From assembly GCF_002902305.1 (NCBI RefSeq), contig NZ_PPPX01000001.1, positions 629,655 through 693,654 on the forward strand: DNA of 64,000 bases, in the 5' to 3' direction. Positions 11,076-22,168 of the stretch are shown piece by piece. Below the pieces are notes generated by a model that saw only the letters and a list, made by a program, of their open reading frames with translations, was not told the origin of the DNA and searched no databases. Position numbers and translations under genes: made by a program. How positions within the stretch are numbered: the stretch's first letter is position 1; each line of letters starts with the position of its first letter. The stretch is from Staphylococcus argensis (GTDB lineage: Bacteria > Bacillota > Bacilli > Staphylococcales > Staphylococcaceae).

Positions 11076-11705
11076 ATGCCTTTTACACCTAGTGAAATTA
11101 AACATAAATCATTTTCACGTGTGAAAAATGGTTACGAAGCAACTGAAGTAGCAAACTATTTAGAACAATTAAGTAAAGAAATCGAACGATTGAAAGAAGA
11201 CAAGAAACAACTTGAGAAAGTGATTGAAGATAAAGAAACCAATCTTAAATCATACAAAGATGTGCATCAATCAGTAAGTGACGCTTTAGTCCAAGCACAG
11301 AAAGCAGGCGAAGAAACGAAAGCTGCCGCTACGAAAGAGGCTGAAGCGACGAAAGAGAAAGCGCAAGCAGAAGCAGACCGTATCGTTAACGATGCAGTGG
11401 AGAAAGCACGTCGCTTATCTTTCCAAACAGAAGATATGAAACGTCAATCTAAGATCTTCAGATCACGTTTCCGCATGTTAGTGGAAGCACAACTTGATCT
11501 CTTAAAGAATGACGATTGGGATTATCTGCTTAATTACGATTTAGATGCACAGCAAGTGACAGAAGAGAATGTTCAGCATTTAAATAATGAAGATTTAACG
11601 CCTGAAGAACAAACACTTAAAGAGAAGCAAGAATCAGGCGACAACGAGCAAGGTAATGACAAGAATGACGATACATCTAAAGAGAATGCGTCAAAGTCTA
11701 AATAA
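11076..11705 (+). CDS. divIVA: Cell division protein DivIVA
   Basis: Coiled-coil scaffold that recognises curved septal membrane. The N-terminal lipid-binding domain (MPFTPSEIKHKSFSRVKNGY) is followed by long heptad-rich coiled coils (~28-135) and an acidic, Asn/Lys-rich tail (~165-209). The length, 209 residues, is normal. An AGAGGAGGT site lies 10 bases upstream. It follows ylmH by 36 bases, keeping the ylmD-divIVA order of Firmicutes. Confidence 0.95.
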   Translation: MPFTPSEIKHKSFSRVKNGYEATEVANYLEQLSKEIERLKEDKKQLEKVIEDKETNLKSYKDVHQSVSDALVQAQKAGEETKAAATKEAEATKEKAQAEADRIVNDAVEKARRLSFQTEDMKRQSKIFRSRFRMLVEAQLDLLKNDDWDYLLNYDLDAQQVTEENVQHLNNEDLTPEEQTLKEKQESGDNEQGNDKNDDTSKENASKSK

Positions 11706-11730
11706 TATTGGTTTACAGAACAGACGCGTA

Positions 11731-11910
11731 AGAAACAGTTTGCATATGATTAGCGAGCTAGGGATGGTGAAAGCCTAGTATATGTGTGTTTCTTATATCA
11801 CTGTTCGACAATGATTATAATGTTGATGAGAGAACTCTAAGTTGAGTTAATCAGGGTGGTACCGCGATGGTTCGAGTCGTCCCTGTTAATTGAACTTAGA
11901 GTTCTTTTTT
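11731..11910 (+). promoter_or_regulatory. T-box riboswitch controlling ileS (isoleucine tRNA sensor)
   Basis: Leader that binds uncharged tRNA-Ile and prevents termination. Stem I closes with AACAGT (11734-11739) and ACTGTT (11800-11805); the likely specifier is ATC at 11797-11799 followed by A. The T-box core AGGGTGGTACCGCG is at 11853-11866. The terminator is a perfect 13-bp stem, 11831-11843 with 11893-11905, ending in T's to 11911. The competing antiterminator pairs the T-box core with CGTCCCT (11878-11884). This fits isoleucyl-tRNA synthetase control. Confidence 0.95.
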
Positions 11911-11934
11911 TAATAGTAAGAAGGAGTGAATGAA

Positions 11935-14688
11935 ATGGACTATAAAGAAACCCTATTAATGCCAAAGACAGCTTTCCCAATGCGTGGAGGTTTACCGAAC
12001 AAAGAACCTAAGATCCAAGAAGAATGGGATGAAAAAGAGATTTATCAAAAATCTTTAGAAAAAAATAAAGGAAATGAATCCTACATTCTTCACGATGGTC
12101 CTCCATATGCGAATGGTGGCTTACATATGGGACATGCGTTGAATAAGATTCTTAAAGATATCATCACACGTTATAAGACAATGCAAGGGTACTATACTCC
12201 ATACGTACCAGGTTGGGATACTCACGGTCTGCCAATCGAACAAGCATTAACTAAAAAAGGCGTTAAACGTAAAGAAATGTCAGTCTCTGAATTCAGAGAG
12301 AAATGTAAAGAATTTGCGTTAAATCAAATTGAATTACAGAAAAAGGATTTCAAACGCCTAGGTGTAAGCGGTGACTTCGACAATCCTTACATCACTTTAA
12401 AACCAGAATATGAAGCAGCGCAATTACGTTTATTTGGAGAAATGGCTGCTAAAGGTTTAATTTACAAAGGATTGAAACCTGTATACTGGTCTCCATCAAG
12501 TGAATCTTCACTTGCCGAAGCGGAAATCGAATATCATGACAAACGTTCTCCATCTATCTACGTTGCGTTTGATGTGAAAGACGGTAAAAATGTAGTTGAT
12601 GAAGATGCGCAATTTATCATCTGGACAACTACACCTTGGACACTTCCAGCGAACGTCGCAATCACAGTTCATCCTGAATTAACATACGGTGAATATCTCG
12701 TAGATGGCCATAAATACATCGTAGGTAAAGATTTAGTTGATGATGTGGCTGAGAATTTAGGTTGGAATACTGACGAGATCGAATTAGTGAAAGAATTCTC
12801 CGGTAAAGATCTAGAATATGTTGAAGCACAACATCCATTCTTAGAAGATCGTACAGTCTTACTCATTAACGGTGATCACGTTACAACAGATGCTGGTACT
12901 GGCTGTGTTCACACTGCTCCTGGACACGGGGACGACGACTATATCGTAGGTACGAAATATAATTTACCAGTGATTAGTCCAGTTGACTACAAAGGTGTAT
13001 TAACTGACGAAGCAGGTCCATTTGCTGGCGAATTCTACGACAAAGCGAATAAACCAATTACGGATTTACTCAAAGAGAATGGTTCACTATTGAAATTAGA
13101 CTTCATTACACACAGTTACCCACATGACTGGCGTACGAAGAAACCAGTTATCTTTAGAGCGACACCACAATGGTTTGCTTCTATCGATAAAGTTCGCCAA
13201 GATATCTTAGATGCGATTGAAGAAACGCATTTTAAAGTGGATTGGGGTAAAACACGTATCTACAACATGATTCGTGACCGTGGCGAATGGGTAATCTCAC
13301 GTCAACGTGTTTGGGGCGTACCGCTTCCAGTATTCTACGCTGAAAACGGTGACATCGTGATGACTGAAGAAACAGTGAACCATGTAGCAGATCTCGTAGA
13401 AGAATACGGTTCAAACGTGTGGTTCGACCGTGAAGCGAAAGACTTATTACCTGAAGGCTTTACACACCCTGGTAGCCCTAACGGTGAATTTACGAAAGAA
13501 ACAGATATCATGGACGTGTGGTTCGATTCTGGTTCATCTCACCGTGGTGTGCTTGAACAACGTCCAGAGCTATCATTCCCAGCTGATCTTTACCTAGAAG
13601 GAAGCGACCAATACCGTGGTTGGTTCAACTCATCTATCACAACTGCAGTAGCGACACGTAATCGTTCACCATACAAGATGTTACTCTCTCATGGTTTCGT
13701 TATGGACGGCGAAGGTAAGAAGATGAGTAAATCATTAGGTAACGTCATCGTTCCTGAACAAATCGTGAAACAGAAAGGTGCAGATATCGCACGTTTATGG
13801 GTAAGTAGTGTAGATTACCTTGCTGATGCGCGTATTTCAGATGAAATCATTAAACAAACTGCGGACGTTTATCGTAAAATCCGTAACACATTACGCTTCA
13901 TGTTAGGTAATGTTAACGACTTCAATCCTGAAACTGACGCGATTGCAGAAGCTGATTTATTAGAAGTAGATCGTTACATCCTAAATCGCTTCCGTGAATT
14001 CACAGCAAGCACAATTAAAAACTATGATAACTTCGATTACTTAAATATCTATCAAGAAGTACAAAACTTCATCAACGTAGAACTCAGTAACTTCTACTTA
14101 GATTATGGTAAAGATATTCTTTACATCGAAGAACGCAGTGCGCATAAACGTCGTAGCATGCAAACGGTGCTTTACCAAATCGTCGTAGATATGACGAAAT
14201 TACTTGCGCCAATTCTTGCACACACTGCTGACGAAGTTTGGAGTTACATTCCACATGTTCAAGAAGAAAGTGTTCACCTCACTGATATGCCTGAAGTTCA
14301 AGATATTGATACTGAGTTAGTTGAGAAATGGAACACATTCATGAAACTTCGTGACGACGTGAACCGTGCATTAGAAATTGCACGTAACGAGAAAGTCATC
14401 GGTAAATCATTAGAAGCGAAAGTGACAATTGGTAGTAACAGTGACTTCAATGCGACAGAATTCCTACAAGACTTCGATGATTTACAACAATTATTCATCA
14501 CTTCTCAAGCTGAAGTAGTGGACAATGTTGAAGGTGGCGCTTCTTACGCACATGGCGACATTAAAGTCGAACATGCTGATGGTGAGAAATGTCAACGTTG
14601 CTGGAACTATAGTGAGGAACTAGGTTCAGTAGGCGAATTGACTGATCTTTGCCCTCGCTGTCAAGCTGTTGTGAAGACATTAGTTTAA
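11935..14688 (+). CDS. ileS: Isoleucyl-tRNA synthetase
   Basis: Class I aminoacyl-tRNA synthetase with a CP1 editing domain. The ATG at 11935 lies 8 bases after AAGGAG and gives 917 residues; an upstream GTG at 11926 overlaps that site. The HIGH-type motif reads HMGH (~64-67) and the KMSKS motif is exact (~595-599). A C-terminal zinc knuckle has CQRCW (~885) and CPRC (~906). It resembles the ordinary chromosomal staphylococcal enzyme, not the mupirocin-resistant MupA type, judged from overall sequence and length. Monocistronic between its T-box and a strong terminator. Confidence 0.98.
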   Translation: MDYKETLLMPKTAFPMRGGLPNKEPKIQEEWDEKEIYQKSLEKNKGNESYILHDGPPYANGGLHMGHALNKILKDIITRYKTMQGYYTPYVPGWDTHGLPIEQALTKKGVKRKEMSVSEFREKCKEFALNQIELQKKDFKRLGVSGDFDNPYITLKPEYEAAQLRLFGEMAAKGLIYKGLKPVYWSPSSESSLAEAEIEYHDKRSPSIYVAFDVKDGKNVVDEDAQFIIWTTTPWTLPANVAITVHPELTYGEYLVDGHKYIVGKDLVDDVAENLGWNTDEIELVKEFSGKDLEYVEAQHPFLEDRTVLLINGDHVTTDAGTGCVHTAPGHGDDDYIVGTKYNLPVISPVDYKGVLTDEAGPFAGEFYDKANKPITDLLKENGSLLKLDFITHSYPHDWRTKKPVIFRATPQWFASIDKVRQDILDAIEETHFKVDWGKTRIYNMIRDRGEWVISRQRVWGVPLPVFYAENGDIVMTEETVNHVADLVEEYGSNVWFDREAKDLLPEGFTHPGSPNGEFTKETDIMDVWFDSGSSHRGVLEQRPELSFPADLYLEGSDQYRGWFNSSITTAVATRNRSPYKMLLSHGFVMDGEGKKMSKSLGNVIVPEQIVKQKGADIARLWVSSVDYLADARISDEIIKQTADVYRKIRNTLRFMLGNVNDFNPETDAIAEADLLEVDRYILNRFREFTASTIKNYDNFDYLNIYQEVQNFINVELSNFYLDYGKDILYIEERSAHKRRSMQTVLYQIVVDMTKLLAPILAHTADEVWSYIPHVQEESVHLTDMPEVQDIDTELVEKWNTFMKLRDDVNRALEIARNEKVIGKSLEAKVTIGSNSDFNATEFLQDFDDLQQLFITSQAEVVDNVEGGASYAHGDIKVEHADGEKCQRCWNYSEELGSVGELTDLCPRCQAVVKTLV

Positions 14689-14739
14689 TCTCGAGCATAG
14701 CTTAATCTGACGTTATGTCGGTGAGATAATACGATAAAT

Positions 14740-14789
14740 AGACACCCTTTTGAATGACGTTCACGCGTATTCAAGAGGGTGTCTTTTTT
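14740..14789 (+). terminator. Intrinsic terminator after ileS
   Basis: A 16-bp stem, 14740-14755 with 14769-14784 (one G-U pair), is followed by six T's. Strong. Confidence 0.9.
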
Positions 14790-14822
14790 CTGAAATTGTA
14801 ACCTCTATCATCAAGTCTAAAC

Positions 14823-14851
14823 TTTTGTTTATATAGCGATTAAGCTATAAT
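14823..14851 (+). promoter_or_regulatory. Probable promoter of lspA
   Basis: A perfect TATAAT at 14846-14851 has a weak TTTTGT/TTGTTT -35 region at 14823-14830, spacing 15-17. It lies just downstream of the ileS terminator and 48 bases before lspA. Confidence 0.55.
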
Positions 14852-14898
14852 GAAAGTTGTTGTCTGTATGGACGAACTAAAACCGAGGAGGTACCTCA

Positions 14899-15378
14899 AT
14901 GAAGCGCCAGTACTATATTGGAACTACAGTGGTAGTCACATTATTGATATTAGCGATAGACCAACTAACGAAATATTTAATTGCGGCAAAGATGACGATC
15001 GGCGATTCTTATTCAGTGATTCCACACTTCTTAAATATTACTTCACATCGTAATAACGGTGCTGCGTGGGGAATATTAAGTGGTAAAATGGGCTTCTTCG
15101 TCATTATTACGCTCATTATATTAGCGATTCTCGTTATCTTTTATATTAAAGAGGCGAAGGGCAATTTATTTATGCAAATCGCGTTAAGTTTACTGTTTGC
15201 CGGAGCGATTGGTAACTTTATTGACCGATTATTTCATGGAGAAGTCGTGGACTTTATCGACACCAATATATTCGGTTATGACTTTCCAATTTTTAACGTA
15301 GCTGACTCAAGTTTAACGGTAGGGGTCATCTTGATCATCATCGCCTTGTTAAAAGATATGAATAATAAAGAGGAATAG
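14899..15378 (+). CDS. lspA: Lipoprotein signal peptidase II
   Basis: Membrane aspartyl protease that removes signal peptides from diacylglyceryl-modified prolipoproteins. It has 159 residues with four hydrophobic segments. The catalytic aspartates are D118 (in VVDFID) and D136 (in NVADSSLTVG); the NNGAAWG motif (~53-59) is present. The ATG has a GAGGAGGT site 8 bases upstream. It is followed after 11 bases by the rluD-type gene, an arrangement common to Bacillales. Confidence 0.97.
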   Translation: MKRQYYIGTTVVVTLLILAIDQLTKYLIAAKMTIGDSYSVIPHFLNITSHRNNGAAWGILSGKMGFFVIITLIILAILVIFYIKEAKGNLFMQIALSLLFAGAIGNFIDRLFHGEVVDFIDTNIFGYDFPIFNVADSSLTVGVILIIIALLKDMNNKEE

Positions 15379-15389
15379 GAGGTAAGCGC

Positions 15390-16307
15390 ATGGAACAACA
15401 TCAATTCAATATTGCTGAAACGCATCTCGCTGGCTCACGCATCGACAAAGTCCTTCCTGAATTTAACAGTGAATGGTCTCGTTCTCAGATGCAAGACTGG
15501 ATTAAAGAAGGCTTAGTGAAAGTAAATGACAAAGTGGTTAAAGCGAACTATAAGGTCAAAGAGAACGACGTCATTGAAGTGACAGAGAAAGAGGTTGAAG
15601 AAGCGGATATTCTACCTGAGAATTTGAATTTGGATATTTACTATGAGGATGACGATGTAGCGATTGTCTACAAACCTAAAGGCATGGTCGTACATCCGTC
15701 ACCAGGTCATTATTCAGGCACGCTCGTCAATGGTTTGATGTATCAAATGAAGAATTTATCCGGAATCAACGGTGAAGTACGACCAGGTATTGTACACCGT
15801 ATCGATAAAGATACATCAGGACTCTTGATGGTTGCCAAGAATGACGTTGCACACCGTAGTCTCGTTGAACAATTGATGGCGAAGAGCGTAACGCGTAAAT
15901 ATTCAGCACTCGTGCATGGTAATATTCCACACAACTACGGAACAATTGATGCGCCAATTGGTCGTAATAAGAATGATCGACAAGCGATGGCTGTCGTCGA
16001 TGATGGTAAAGAAGCCGTTACACATTTTGATGTGAAAGAGCATTTTAAAAAATATACCTTGGTAGAATGTGAACTTGAGACAGGACGTACACACCAAATC
16101 CGTGTGCACATGAAATATATCGGCTATCCACTCGTAGGCGATCCAAAGTATGGTCCGAAGAAGACGTTGGATATCGGTGGACAAGCACTTCATGCTGGCG
16201 TGATTGGTTTCCAACATCCTAGAACGGGTGAATATATCGAACGTACGGCACCCGTTCCTGACGACTTTGCGAATTTATTAGATGAACTACGTCATAGTGA
16301 TAGCTAA
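15390..16307 (+). CDS. RluA/RluD family 23S rRNA pseudouridine synthase (YlyB)
   Basis: Converts uridines to pseudouridine in large-subunit rRNA, by family membership. An N-terminal S4 domain (residues ~14-75) precedes the catalytic domain. The catalytic Asp lies in the HRIDKDTSGLL motif at about residue 138. ETGRTHQIRVH (~230-240) and VGDPKYG are further RluA-family markers. At 305 residues it has normal length. It follows lspA with an AGGAGGT site. Which uridines it modifies cannot be told from sequence. Confidence 0.93.
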   Translation: MEQHQFNIAETHLAGSRIDKVLPEFNSEWSRSQMQDWIKEGLVKVNDKVVKANYKVKENDVIEVTEKEVEEADILPENLNLDIYYEDDDVAIVYKPKGMVVHPSPGHYSGTLVNGLMYQMKNLSGINGEVRPGIVHRIDKDTSGLLMVAKNDVAHRSLVEQLMAKSVTRKYSALVHGNIPHNYGTIDAPIGRNKNDRQAMAVVDDGKEAVTHFDVKEHFKKYTLVECELETGRTHQIRVHMKYIGYPLVGDPKYGPKKTLDIGGQALHAGVIGFQHPRTGEYIERTAPVPDDFANLLDELRHSDS

Positions 16308-16334
16308 GTCAAGTTGGAAGATAAGAAATTGAAG

Positions 16335-16454
16335 CGTTTGTAATAGCTTGAGTTAAGAATTGAGATGATTGCAGCGTTTCATTGCTAACACGGCTAATCT
16401 ACGGGAACCACCAAGCTTTCATTGGAGAATTAAATTGTGAAACGATTACAAACG
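16335..16454. repeat. Nested distant inverted repeats between the rluD-type gene and the pyr promoter
   Basis: A perfect 10-base pair of arms (16335-16344 and 16445-16454) encloses a second pair (CGTTTCA at 16375-16381 with TGAAACG at 16438-16444). The two 3' arms are adjacent, so the helices could stack. A small CCAA/TTGG hairpin lies inside (~16410-16425). No T-run follows. It precedes the pyr promoter, so it is not part of the pyr leader. No ORF or known riboswitch was recognised. Confidence 0.45.
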
Positions 16455-16458
16455 TAAC

Positions 16459-16487
16459 TTGACGCTCGACCGTATTAGATGTAAAAT
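16459..16487 (+). promoter_or_regulatory. Promoter of the pyr operon
   Basis: TTGACG at 16459-16464 and TAAAAT at 16482-16487 with the ideal 17-base spacer. Transcription would start near 16494, just before the PyrR leader. Confidence 0.75.
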
Positions 16488-16520
16488 TTAGATAAAGTTA
16501 AATCGCATATTTAAAAAACG

Positions 16521-16766
16521 CAAGTCTTTAACGATGAGTCCAGAGAGGCTCCGAAGACATCGCATATTGAGTAGCATACATGAGATTCATAGAGAAAGAG
16601 GCCACACACGACAGGTTAGTAGAATGTGGGTACTAAACTATGAATACGCAACCTTCAAATCCATTCCAAATTGTGAATGGATGACGCTAACGCCAAGTCA
16701 TAAGTGTCACGAAGGTGTATCCAATCAAGACCGCATGTCTTCATAAAGGCATGGGGTCGTTTTTTA
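16521..16766 (+). promoter_or_regulatory. PyrR-dependent attenuator in the pyrR leader
   Basis: The PyrR-binding hairpin has the stem CGATG/CATCG (16532-16536 with 16557-16561) and the consensus loop GTCCAGAGAGGCT (16539-16550 region). Its 3' side GAAGACAT (16553-16560) can instead pair with ATGTCTTC (16735-16742), an antiterminator that overlaps the 5' arm of the terminator (16729-16737 with 16750-16758, then T's 16760-16765). UMP-bound PyrR stabilises the binding hairpin and so favours termination. An open frame of about 70 codons through this region is not a gene. Confidence 0.9.
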
Positions 16767-16830
16767 TATGCACAACGCAATTGATCTTTAAGTGTCACGT
16801 CAAACTCATTTCAAAGTGTAGGTGGAGATT

Positions 16831-17358
16831 ATGTCTGAACGAATTATTATGGATGAAGCAGCCATCCAACGTACAGTAACACGAATAGCTCACGAAATAC
16901 TTGAATATAACAAAGGAACAGATCGCCTTGTATTGCTTGGCATCAAGACACGCGGCGCATTCTTAGCGAAACGCATTCAAGAGAAGATCGAGTCGATTGA
17001 ACATCAGTCTGTACCTACTGGCACTATTGATATCACACAGTTCAGAGATGACAAGGAGGCGTCGACTGTAGATGCGTCTCAGCCACCATTCGATATTGAC
17101 ACAGAAATTACAGATCAAGCTGTGATTATTATTGATGATGTGCTCTATACTGGACGTACAGTGAGAGCAGCATTAGATGCGATATTAGGGCACGCGAGAC
17201 CGCACAAGATTGGACTTGCAGCACTCGTTGACCGTGGCCATCGCGAATTGCCGATTCGTGCTGACTTCGTGGGTAAAAATATTCCAACAGCATGTGACGA
17301 AGCAGTATCCGTATACTTAGAAGAAGTTGATCACAGCAATGCCGTCGCAATTGAATAG
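16831..17358 (+). CDS. pyrR: PyrR, pyr mRNA-binding attenuation protein / uracil phosphoribosyltransferase
   Basis: Binds pyr leader RNA when UMP or UTP is plentiful and causes premature termination; it also has weak uracil phosphoribosyltransferase activity. The ATG at 16831 follows AGGTGGAG and gives 175 residues. The PRPP-binding motif [12 protein letters not shown] is at ~98-109. It is the first gene of the operon it controls, with an attenuator on each side. Confidence 0.97.
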   Translation: MSERIIMDEAAIQRTVTRIAHEILEYNKGTDRLVLLGIKTRGAFLAKRIQEKIESIEHQSVPTGTIDITQFRDDKEASTVDASQPPFDIDTEITDQAVIIIDDVLYTGRTVRAALDAILGHARPHKIGLAALVDRGHRELPIRADFVGKNIPTACDEAVSVYLEEVDHSNAVAIE

Positions 17359-17370
17359 TAAAGCTTTTAA

Positions 17371-17533
17371 ATCAGTACGAGAGACTGAAAAAGCACGTGC
17401 ACTGATTCAAAGTAAGTGAGTTCTTTGTTTCAGTTGTACTCCCTTTGTATGCATATGAAGCGTAGAGTGTACCTTCGTGCATAAAAAGGTGTCTTGTTTC
17501 AGTCTCTTTACGCCGAGTAAAGAGACTTTTTTT
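17371..17533 (+). promoter_or_regulatory. Second PyrR attenuator, between pyrR and pyrP
   Basis: A hairpin closed by ATCAGT (17371-17376) and ACTGAT (17401-17406) carries a GAGAGACTG loop resembling the PyrR site. GAGACTGAAA (17381-17390) can alternatively pair with TTTCAGTCTC (17497-17506), which disrupts a perfect 11-bp terminator stem (17501-17511 with 17517-17527, T's to 17533). The loop departs from consensus (GAGACT instead of GAGGCT), so the PyrR affinity is uncertain. Confidence 0.8.
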
Positions 17534-17549
17534 AAAAGGAGAAAAAGAG

Positions 17550-18869
17550 ATGGAAAATGAACAATTGTTTGAGCGCACGGCCAAACCGGTGCTCGACGTC
17601 AGAGACAAACCAAAACCTTCCCAATGGGCATTCTTGAGTACCCAACATCTATTTGCGATGTTTGGCTCAACGGTACTCGTACCATTCTTAACACATATGC
17701 CGATATCAGCAGCGTTACTCGCCTCAGGAATCGGAACATTATTATACATACTCATCACACGAGCGAAGATCCCTGCCTATCTAGGTTCAAGCTTCGCCTT
17801 TATCACACCCATCATCTCAGGAATTGCCAACCATAGTCTCGGTGATATGTTAGTCGCACTCTTCATGAGTGGTGTGATGTACGTCATCATAGGGCTGATT
17901 ATTAAGCTTAGTGGTATCAATTGGCTCATGCATCTGTTGCCACCTGTGGTCGTAGGCCCAGTCATTATGGTTATCGGCTTAAGCTTAGCACCGACAGCAG
18001 TCAATATGGCAATGTTTGAGAACTCTGGCGACATGAAAGGGTACAATTTAAGTTACTTACTCGTAGCCATGATTACGTTACTCGTAACGATTTGTGTACA
18101 AGGTTTCTTTAAAGGCTTTCTATCGCTGATACCTGTGCTTGTAGGGATTATCGTCGGTTACATCGTGTCGGTTTGTATTGGTCTAGTCAACTTCGCACCG
18201 ATTGCTCAAGCGAAATGGTTGCAGTTGCCTGATATCTACTTACCATTTAAAGATTACGTTCCATCGTTCCATCTCGGACTCGTACTAGTAATGGTACCGA
18301 TCGTCTTCGTTACTGTCAGTGAACATATCGGTCATCAAATGGTGATTAATAAGATTGTAGGACGTAATTTCTTTAAAGACCCTGGATTAGACAAATCCAT
18401 TATCGGTGACGGTGTATCAACGATGTTTGCGAGCATCATCGGTGGTCCACCAAGCACAACGTACGGTGAGAATATCGGTGTACTTGCGATTACGAAGATT
18501 TACAGCATTTACGTTATTGGCGGCGCAGCATGTATCGCCATCTTGCTCGGATTTATCGGTAAATTCACCGCTCTGATTTCATCCATACCTACACCCGTGA
18601 TGGGCGGCGTCTCCATCTTACTCTTTGGAATCATTGCGGCGAGTGGTTTGAGAATGTTAGTTGAGAGCAACGTCGACTTTGCGCAGAACCGTAACTTAGT
18701 TATCGTCTCAGTCATTCTCGTGATTGGTATCGGAAACTTAGTTTTTAATTTAAAAGGTTTAGGTATCAACCTACAAATTGAAGGTATGGCTTTAGCTGCA
18801 TTAGCTGGTATTATACTGAACTTGATCTTACCGCAATCTAAATCAACAGCTGACAATAAGGACGCATAA
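17550..18869 (+). CDS. pyrP: Uracil permease
   Basis: NCS2-family (nucleobase:cation symporter) importer of uracil in the cytoplasmic membrane. The 439 residues are almost entirely hydrophobic helices after a short cytoplasmic N-terminus (~1-30). QHLFAMFGSTVLVPF near the start, the VTVSEHIGHQ segment (~252-261) with the conserved Glu/His, and GGPPSTTYGENIG (~292-304) are family signatures. Preceded by AAAAGGAG. It lies 24 bases before pyrB, leaving no room for the third attenuator that B. subtilis has here. Confidence 0.95.
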   Translation: MENEQLFERTAKPVLDVRDKPKPSQWAFLSTQHLFAMFGSTVLVPFLTHMPISAALLASGIGTLLYILITRAKIPAYLGSSFAFITPIISGIANHSLGDMLVALFMSGVMYVIIGLIIKLSGINWLMHLLPPVVVGPVIMVIGLSLAPTAVNMAMFENSGDMKGYNLSYLLVAMITLLVTICVQGFFKGFLSLIPVLVGIIVGYIVSVCIGLVNFAPIAQAKWLQLPDIYLPFKDYVPSFHLGLVLVMVPIVFVTVSEHIGHQMVINKIVGRNFFKDPGLDKSIIGDGVSTMFASIIGGPPSTTYGENIGVLAITKIYSIYVIGGAACIAILLGFIGKFTALISSIPTPVMGGVSILLFGIIAASGLRMLVESNVDFAQNRNLVIVSVILVIGIGNLVFNLKGLGINLQIEGMALAALAGIILNLILPQSKSTADNKDA

Positions 18870-18890
18870 CGGAAAGAAGATGGAGGTTAG

Positions 18891-19787
<897 letters not shown>

Positions 19788-19793
19788 CTTACT

Positions 19794-21068
19794 ATGAAAT
19801 TAATTAAAAATGCACAAATTTTACAAAATGGGGAATTACAACAAGTAGACATCCTTATCGAAGGTGAACGCATCAAGATGATTGACGAGCAAATTGATAA
19901 TACGCTTGATGCAGAAGAAATCGATGCTCAAGGTCAATTTGTAGCCCCAGGACTTGTCGATGTACACGTTCATTTACGTGAACCAGGCGGCGAACATAAA
20001 GAAACAATTGAAACAGGTACGAAAGCAGCAGCACGTGGTGGTTTCACTACAGTATGTCCTATGCCGAATACGAAACCTGTACCTGACTCTGTTGAGAATT
20101 TAGAACATGTGAATAAGATTATTGAAGACAGCGCACAAGTTCGTGTCCTACCTTACGCGGCGATCACTGTACGTCAAGCGGGTAAAGAGCATGTCGACTT
20201 TGAAGCACTCGCTCAACATGGTGCATTCGCGTTCACAGACGACGGCGTAGGTGTGCAAGAAGCAAGCATGATGTACGAATCTATGAAAGCGGCAGCGAAA
20301 CAAGGTAAAGCTGTTGTAGCACACTGTGAAGATAACAGCTTGATTTACGGCGGTGCAATGCATGATGGTAAACGCAGTAAAGAATTAGGCATCCCTGGTA
20401 TTCCAAATATCTGTGAAGCGGTTCAAATTGCACGTGATGTTCTACTCGCAGAAGCAGCAGGTGCACATTATCACGTATGTCACGTTTCAACGAAAGAAAG
20501 TGTTCGTGCGATTAGAGATGCGAAGAAAGCAGGCATCCACGTGACAGCTGAGGTCACACCACACCACCTATTACTTACTGAAGATGATGTGCCAGGTGAC
20601 AATGCGATTTATAAAATGAATCCACCATTACGTAGCAAAGAAGACCGTGACGCACTAATTGAAGCCTTACTCGATGGCACAATCGATTGTATCGCGACAG
20701 ACCATGCACCTCACGCAGCAGAAGAGAAAGATCAACCAATGACACGTGCGCCATTCGGTATCGTAGGTAGTGAAACAGCATTCCCATTACTTTACACACA
20801 CTTCGTTAAGAATGGGGACTGGACATTACAACAACTTGTCGACTACTTAACAATTAAACCTGCACAAACATTCGACTTACCTTATGGCAAACTTGAAGAA
20901 GGTAGCTTAGCTGATTTAACGATTATCAACTTAGATCAAGAGCGTGAAATCAAAGCTGAAGACTTCCATTCTAAAGCAAGCAACACACCATTCTTAGGTT
21001 ACAAAGTTTACGGCAACCCAGTGCTTACAATGGTTGAAGGAACAGTGAAATTTAAGGAGGAAATCTAA
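19794..21068 (+). CDS. pyrC: Dihydroorotase
   Basis: Zinc amidohydrolase that cyclises carbamoyl aspartate to dihydroorotate. The metal-binding HVHLREPG motif is at ~57-64 and further ligands lie in AHCEDNSL (~175), CHVSTKES (~228) and ATDHAPH (~302). It has 424 residues (class I type). A GGGG site precedes it, 6 bases after pyrB. Its stop codon overlaps the carA start by one base. Confidence 0.97.
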   Translation: MKLIKNAQILQNGELQQVDILIEGERIKMIDEQIDNTLDAEEIDAQGQFVAPGLVDVHVHLREPGGEHKETIETGTKAAARGGFTTVCPMPNTKPVPDSVENLEHVNKIIEDSAQVRVLPYAAITVRQAGKEHVDFEALAQHGAFAFTDDGVGVQEASMMYESMKAAAKQGKAVVAHCEDNSLIYGGAMHDGKRSKELGIPGIPNICEAVQIARDVLLAEAAGAHYHVCHVSTKESVRAIRDAKKAGIHVTAEVTPHHLLLTEDDVPGDNAIYKMNPPLRSKEDRDALIEALLDGTIDCIATDHAPHAAEEKDQPMTRAPFGIVGSETAFPLLYTHFVKNGDWTLQQLVDYLTIKPAQTFDLPYGKLEEGSLADLTIINLDQEREIKAEDFHSKASNTPFLGYKVYGNPVLTMVEGTVKFKEEI

Positions 21069-22168
21069 TGATTGAGAAACGTTATCTCGTATTAGAAGAC
21101 GGATCATATTATGAAGGGTACCCACTCGGTTCAGATAACTTAACAATGGGTGAAATTGTATTTAACACTGCGATGACAGGTTATCAAGAAACAATTTCTG
21201 ACCCATCTTATACTGGACAAATCATTACTTTTACTTACCCACTTATCGGTAACTATGGTATTAACCGTGATGATTTCGAAACGCTCGTTCCTAGCTTGAA
21301 CGGGGTTGTAGTGAAAGAAGCGAGCAAGCATTCAAGTAACTTCCGTTCTCAAAGAACGTTCCACGAAGTGCTCGTTGAATACGATATTCCAGGCATTTCT
21401 GGTGTAGATACACGTAGCATTACTCGCAAGATTAGACAATATGGGGTCTTGAAAGCTGGATTTACAGATAACAAAGAAGACATTGATCAACTCGTTGAGA
21501 AGTTGAAAGAGACTGAATTACCACGTACAGAAGTGCAAACAGTATCTACGAAATCGCCTTACGTTTCTACAGGCTTTGACTTAAGTGTCGTTCTTGTAGA
21601 CTTTGGTAAAAAGCAAAACATCGTGCGTGAACTCAACGCGCGTGGTTGTAACGTCACTGTTGTTCCATATGACACAACTGCTGAAGAGATTAAACGTATG
21701 TCTCCAGACGGCGTCATGTTATCTAATGGCCCTGGGGATCCAGAAGAAGTACAAGTTGCAATCGACATGATTAAAGGCATTTTAGGCGAAATTCCATTCT
21801 TCGGAATTTGTCTCGGACATCAACTCTTCGCCTTATCTCAAGGTGCAACATCATTCAAGATGAAATTCGGTCACCGTGGTGCGAACCATCCGGTTAAGGA
21901 CTTGAAGACAGGTAAAGTAGCGTTAACAAGTCAGAACCACGGTTACTCAATCGATAAAGATTCACTAGAGAATACTGATCTCGAAGTGACACATATTGCG
22001 ATTAACGACAACACTGTTGAAGGATTACGCCATAAGACATTACCTGCATTCTCAGTTCAATATCACCCTGAAGCATCACCAGGACCTACAGATTCAAACT
22101 ACTTATTTGATGAATTTATTGAAATGATGAATCAATTTAAAGAGAAGGAGCGTCATACTCATGCCTAA
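21068..22168 (+). CDS. carA: Carbamoyl-phosphate synthase, small (glutaminase) subunit
   Basis: Releases ammonia from glutamine for carbamoyl phosphate synthesis by CarB. The N-terminal small domain (~1-140) leads to a class I amidotransferase domain with nucleophile Cys in FGICLGHQ (~248) and His/Glu in [10 protein letters not shown] (~333-335). 366 residues. An AAGGAGGAAA site lies inside the end of pyrC; the start overlaps that gene by one base and carB by eight, indicating coupled translation of the enzyme subunits. Confidence 0.97.
   Translation: MIEKRYLVLEDGSYYEGYPLGSDNLTMGEIVFNTAMTGYQETISDPSYTGQIITFTYPLIGNYGINRDDFETLVPSLNGVVVKEASKHSSNFRSQRTFHEVLVEYDIPGISGVDTRSITRKIRQYGVLKAGFTDNKEDIDQLVEKLKETELPRTEVQTVSTKSPYVSTGFDLSVVLVDFGKKQNIVRELNARGCNVTVVPYDTTAEEIKRMSPDGVMLSNGPGDPEEVQVAIDMIKGILGEIPFFGICLGHQLFALSQGATSFKMKFGHRGANHPVKDLKTGKVALTSQNHGYSIDKDSLENTDLEVTHIAINDNTVEGLRHKTLPAFSVQYHPEASPGPTDSNYLFDEFIEMMNQFKEKERHTHA

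Noticed and set aside
11935..14688. Mupirocin-resistant IleS2/MupA
   Set aside because: It is T-box controlled, chromosomal, follows divIVA and looks like the ordinary staphylococcal IleS.
16534..16746. 70-codon ORF in the pyr leader
   Set aside because: It lies wholly inside the PyrR binding hairpin, antiterminator and terminator, and lacks a binding site.
17372..17758. 128-codon minus-strand ORF over the pyrR-pyrP gap
   Set aside because: Half of it is antisense to pyrP and the rest covers the attenuator; no family resemblance.
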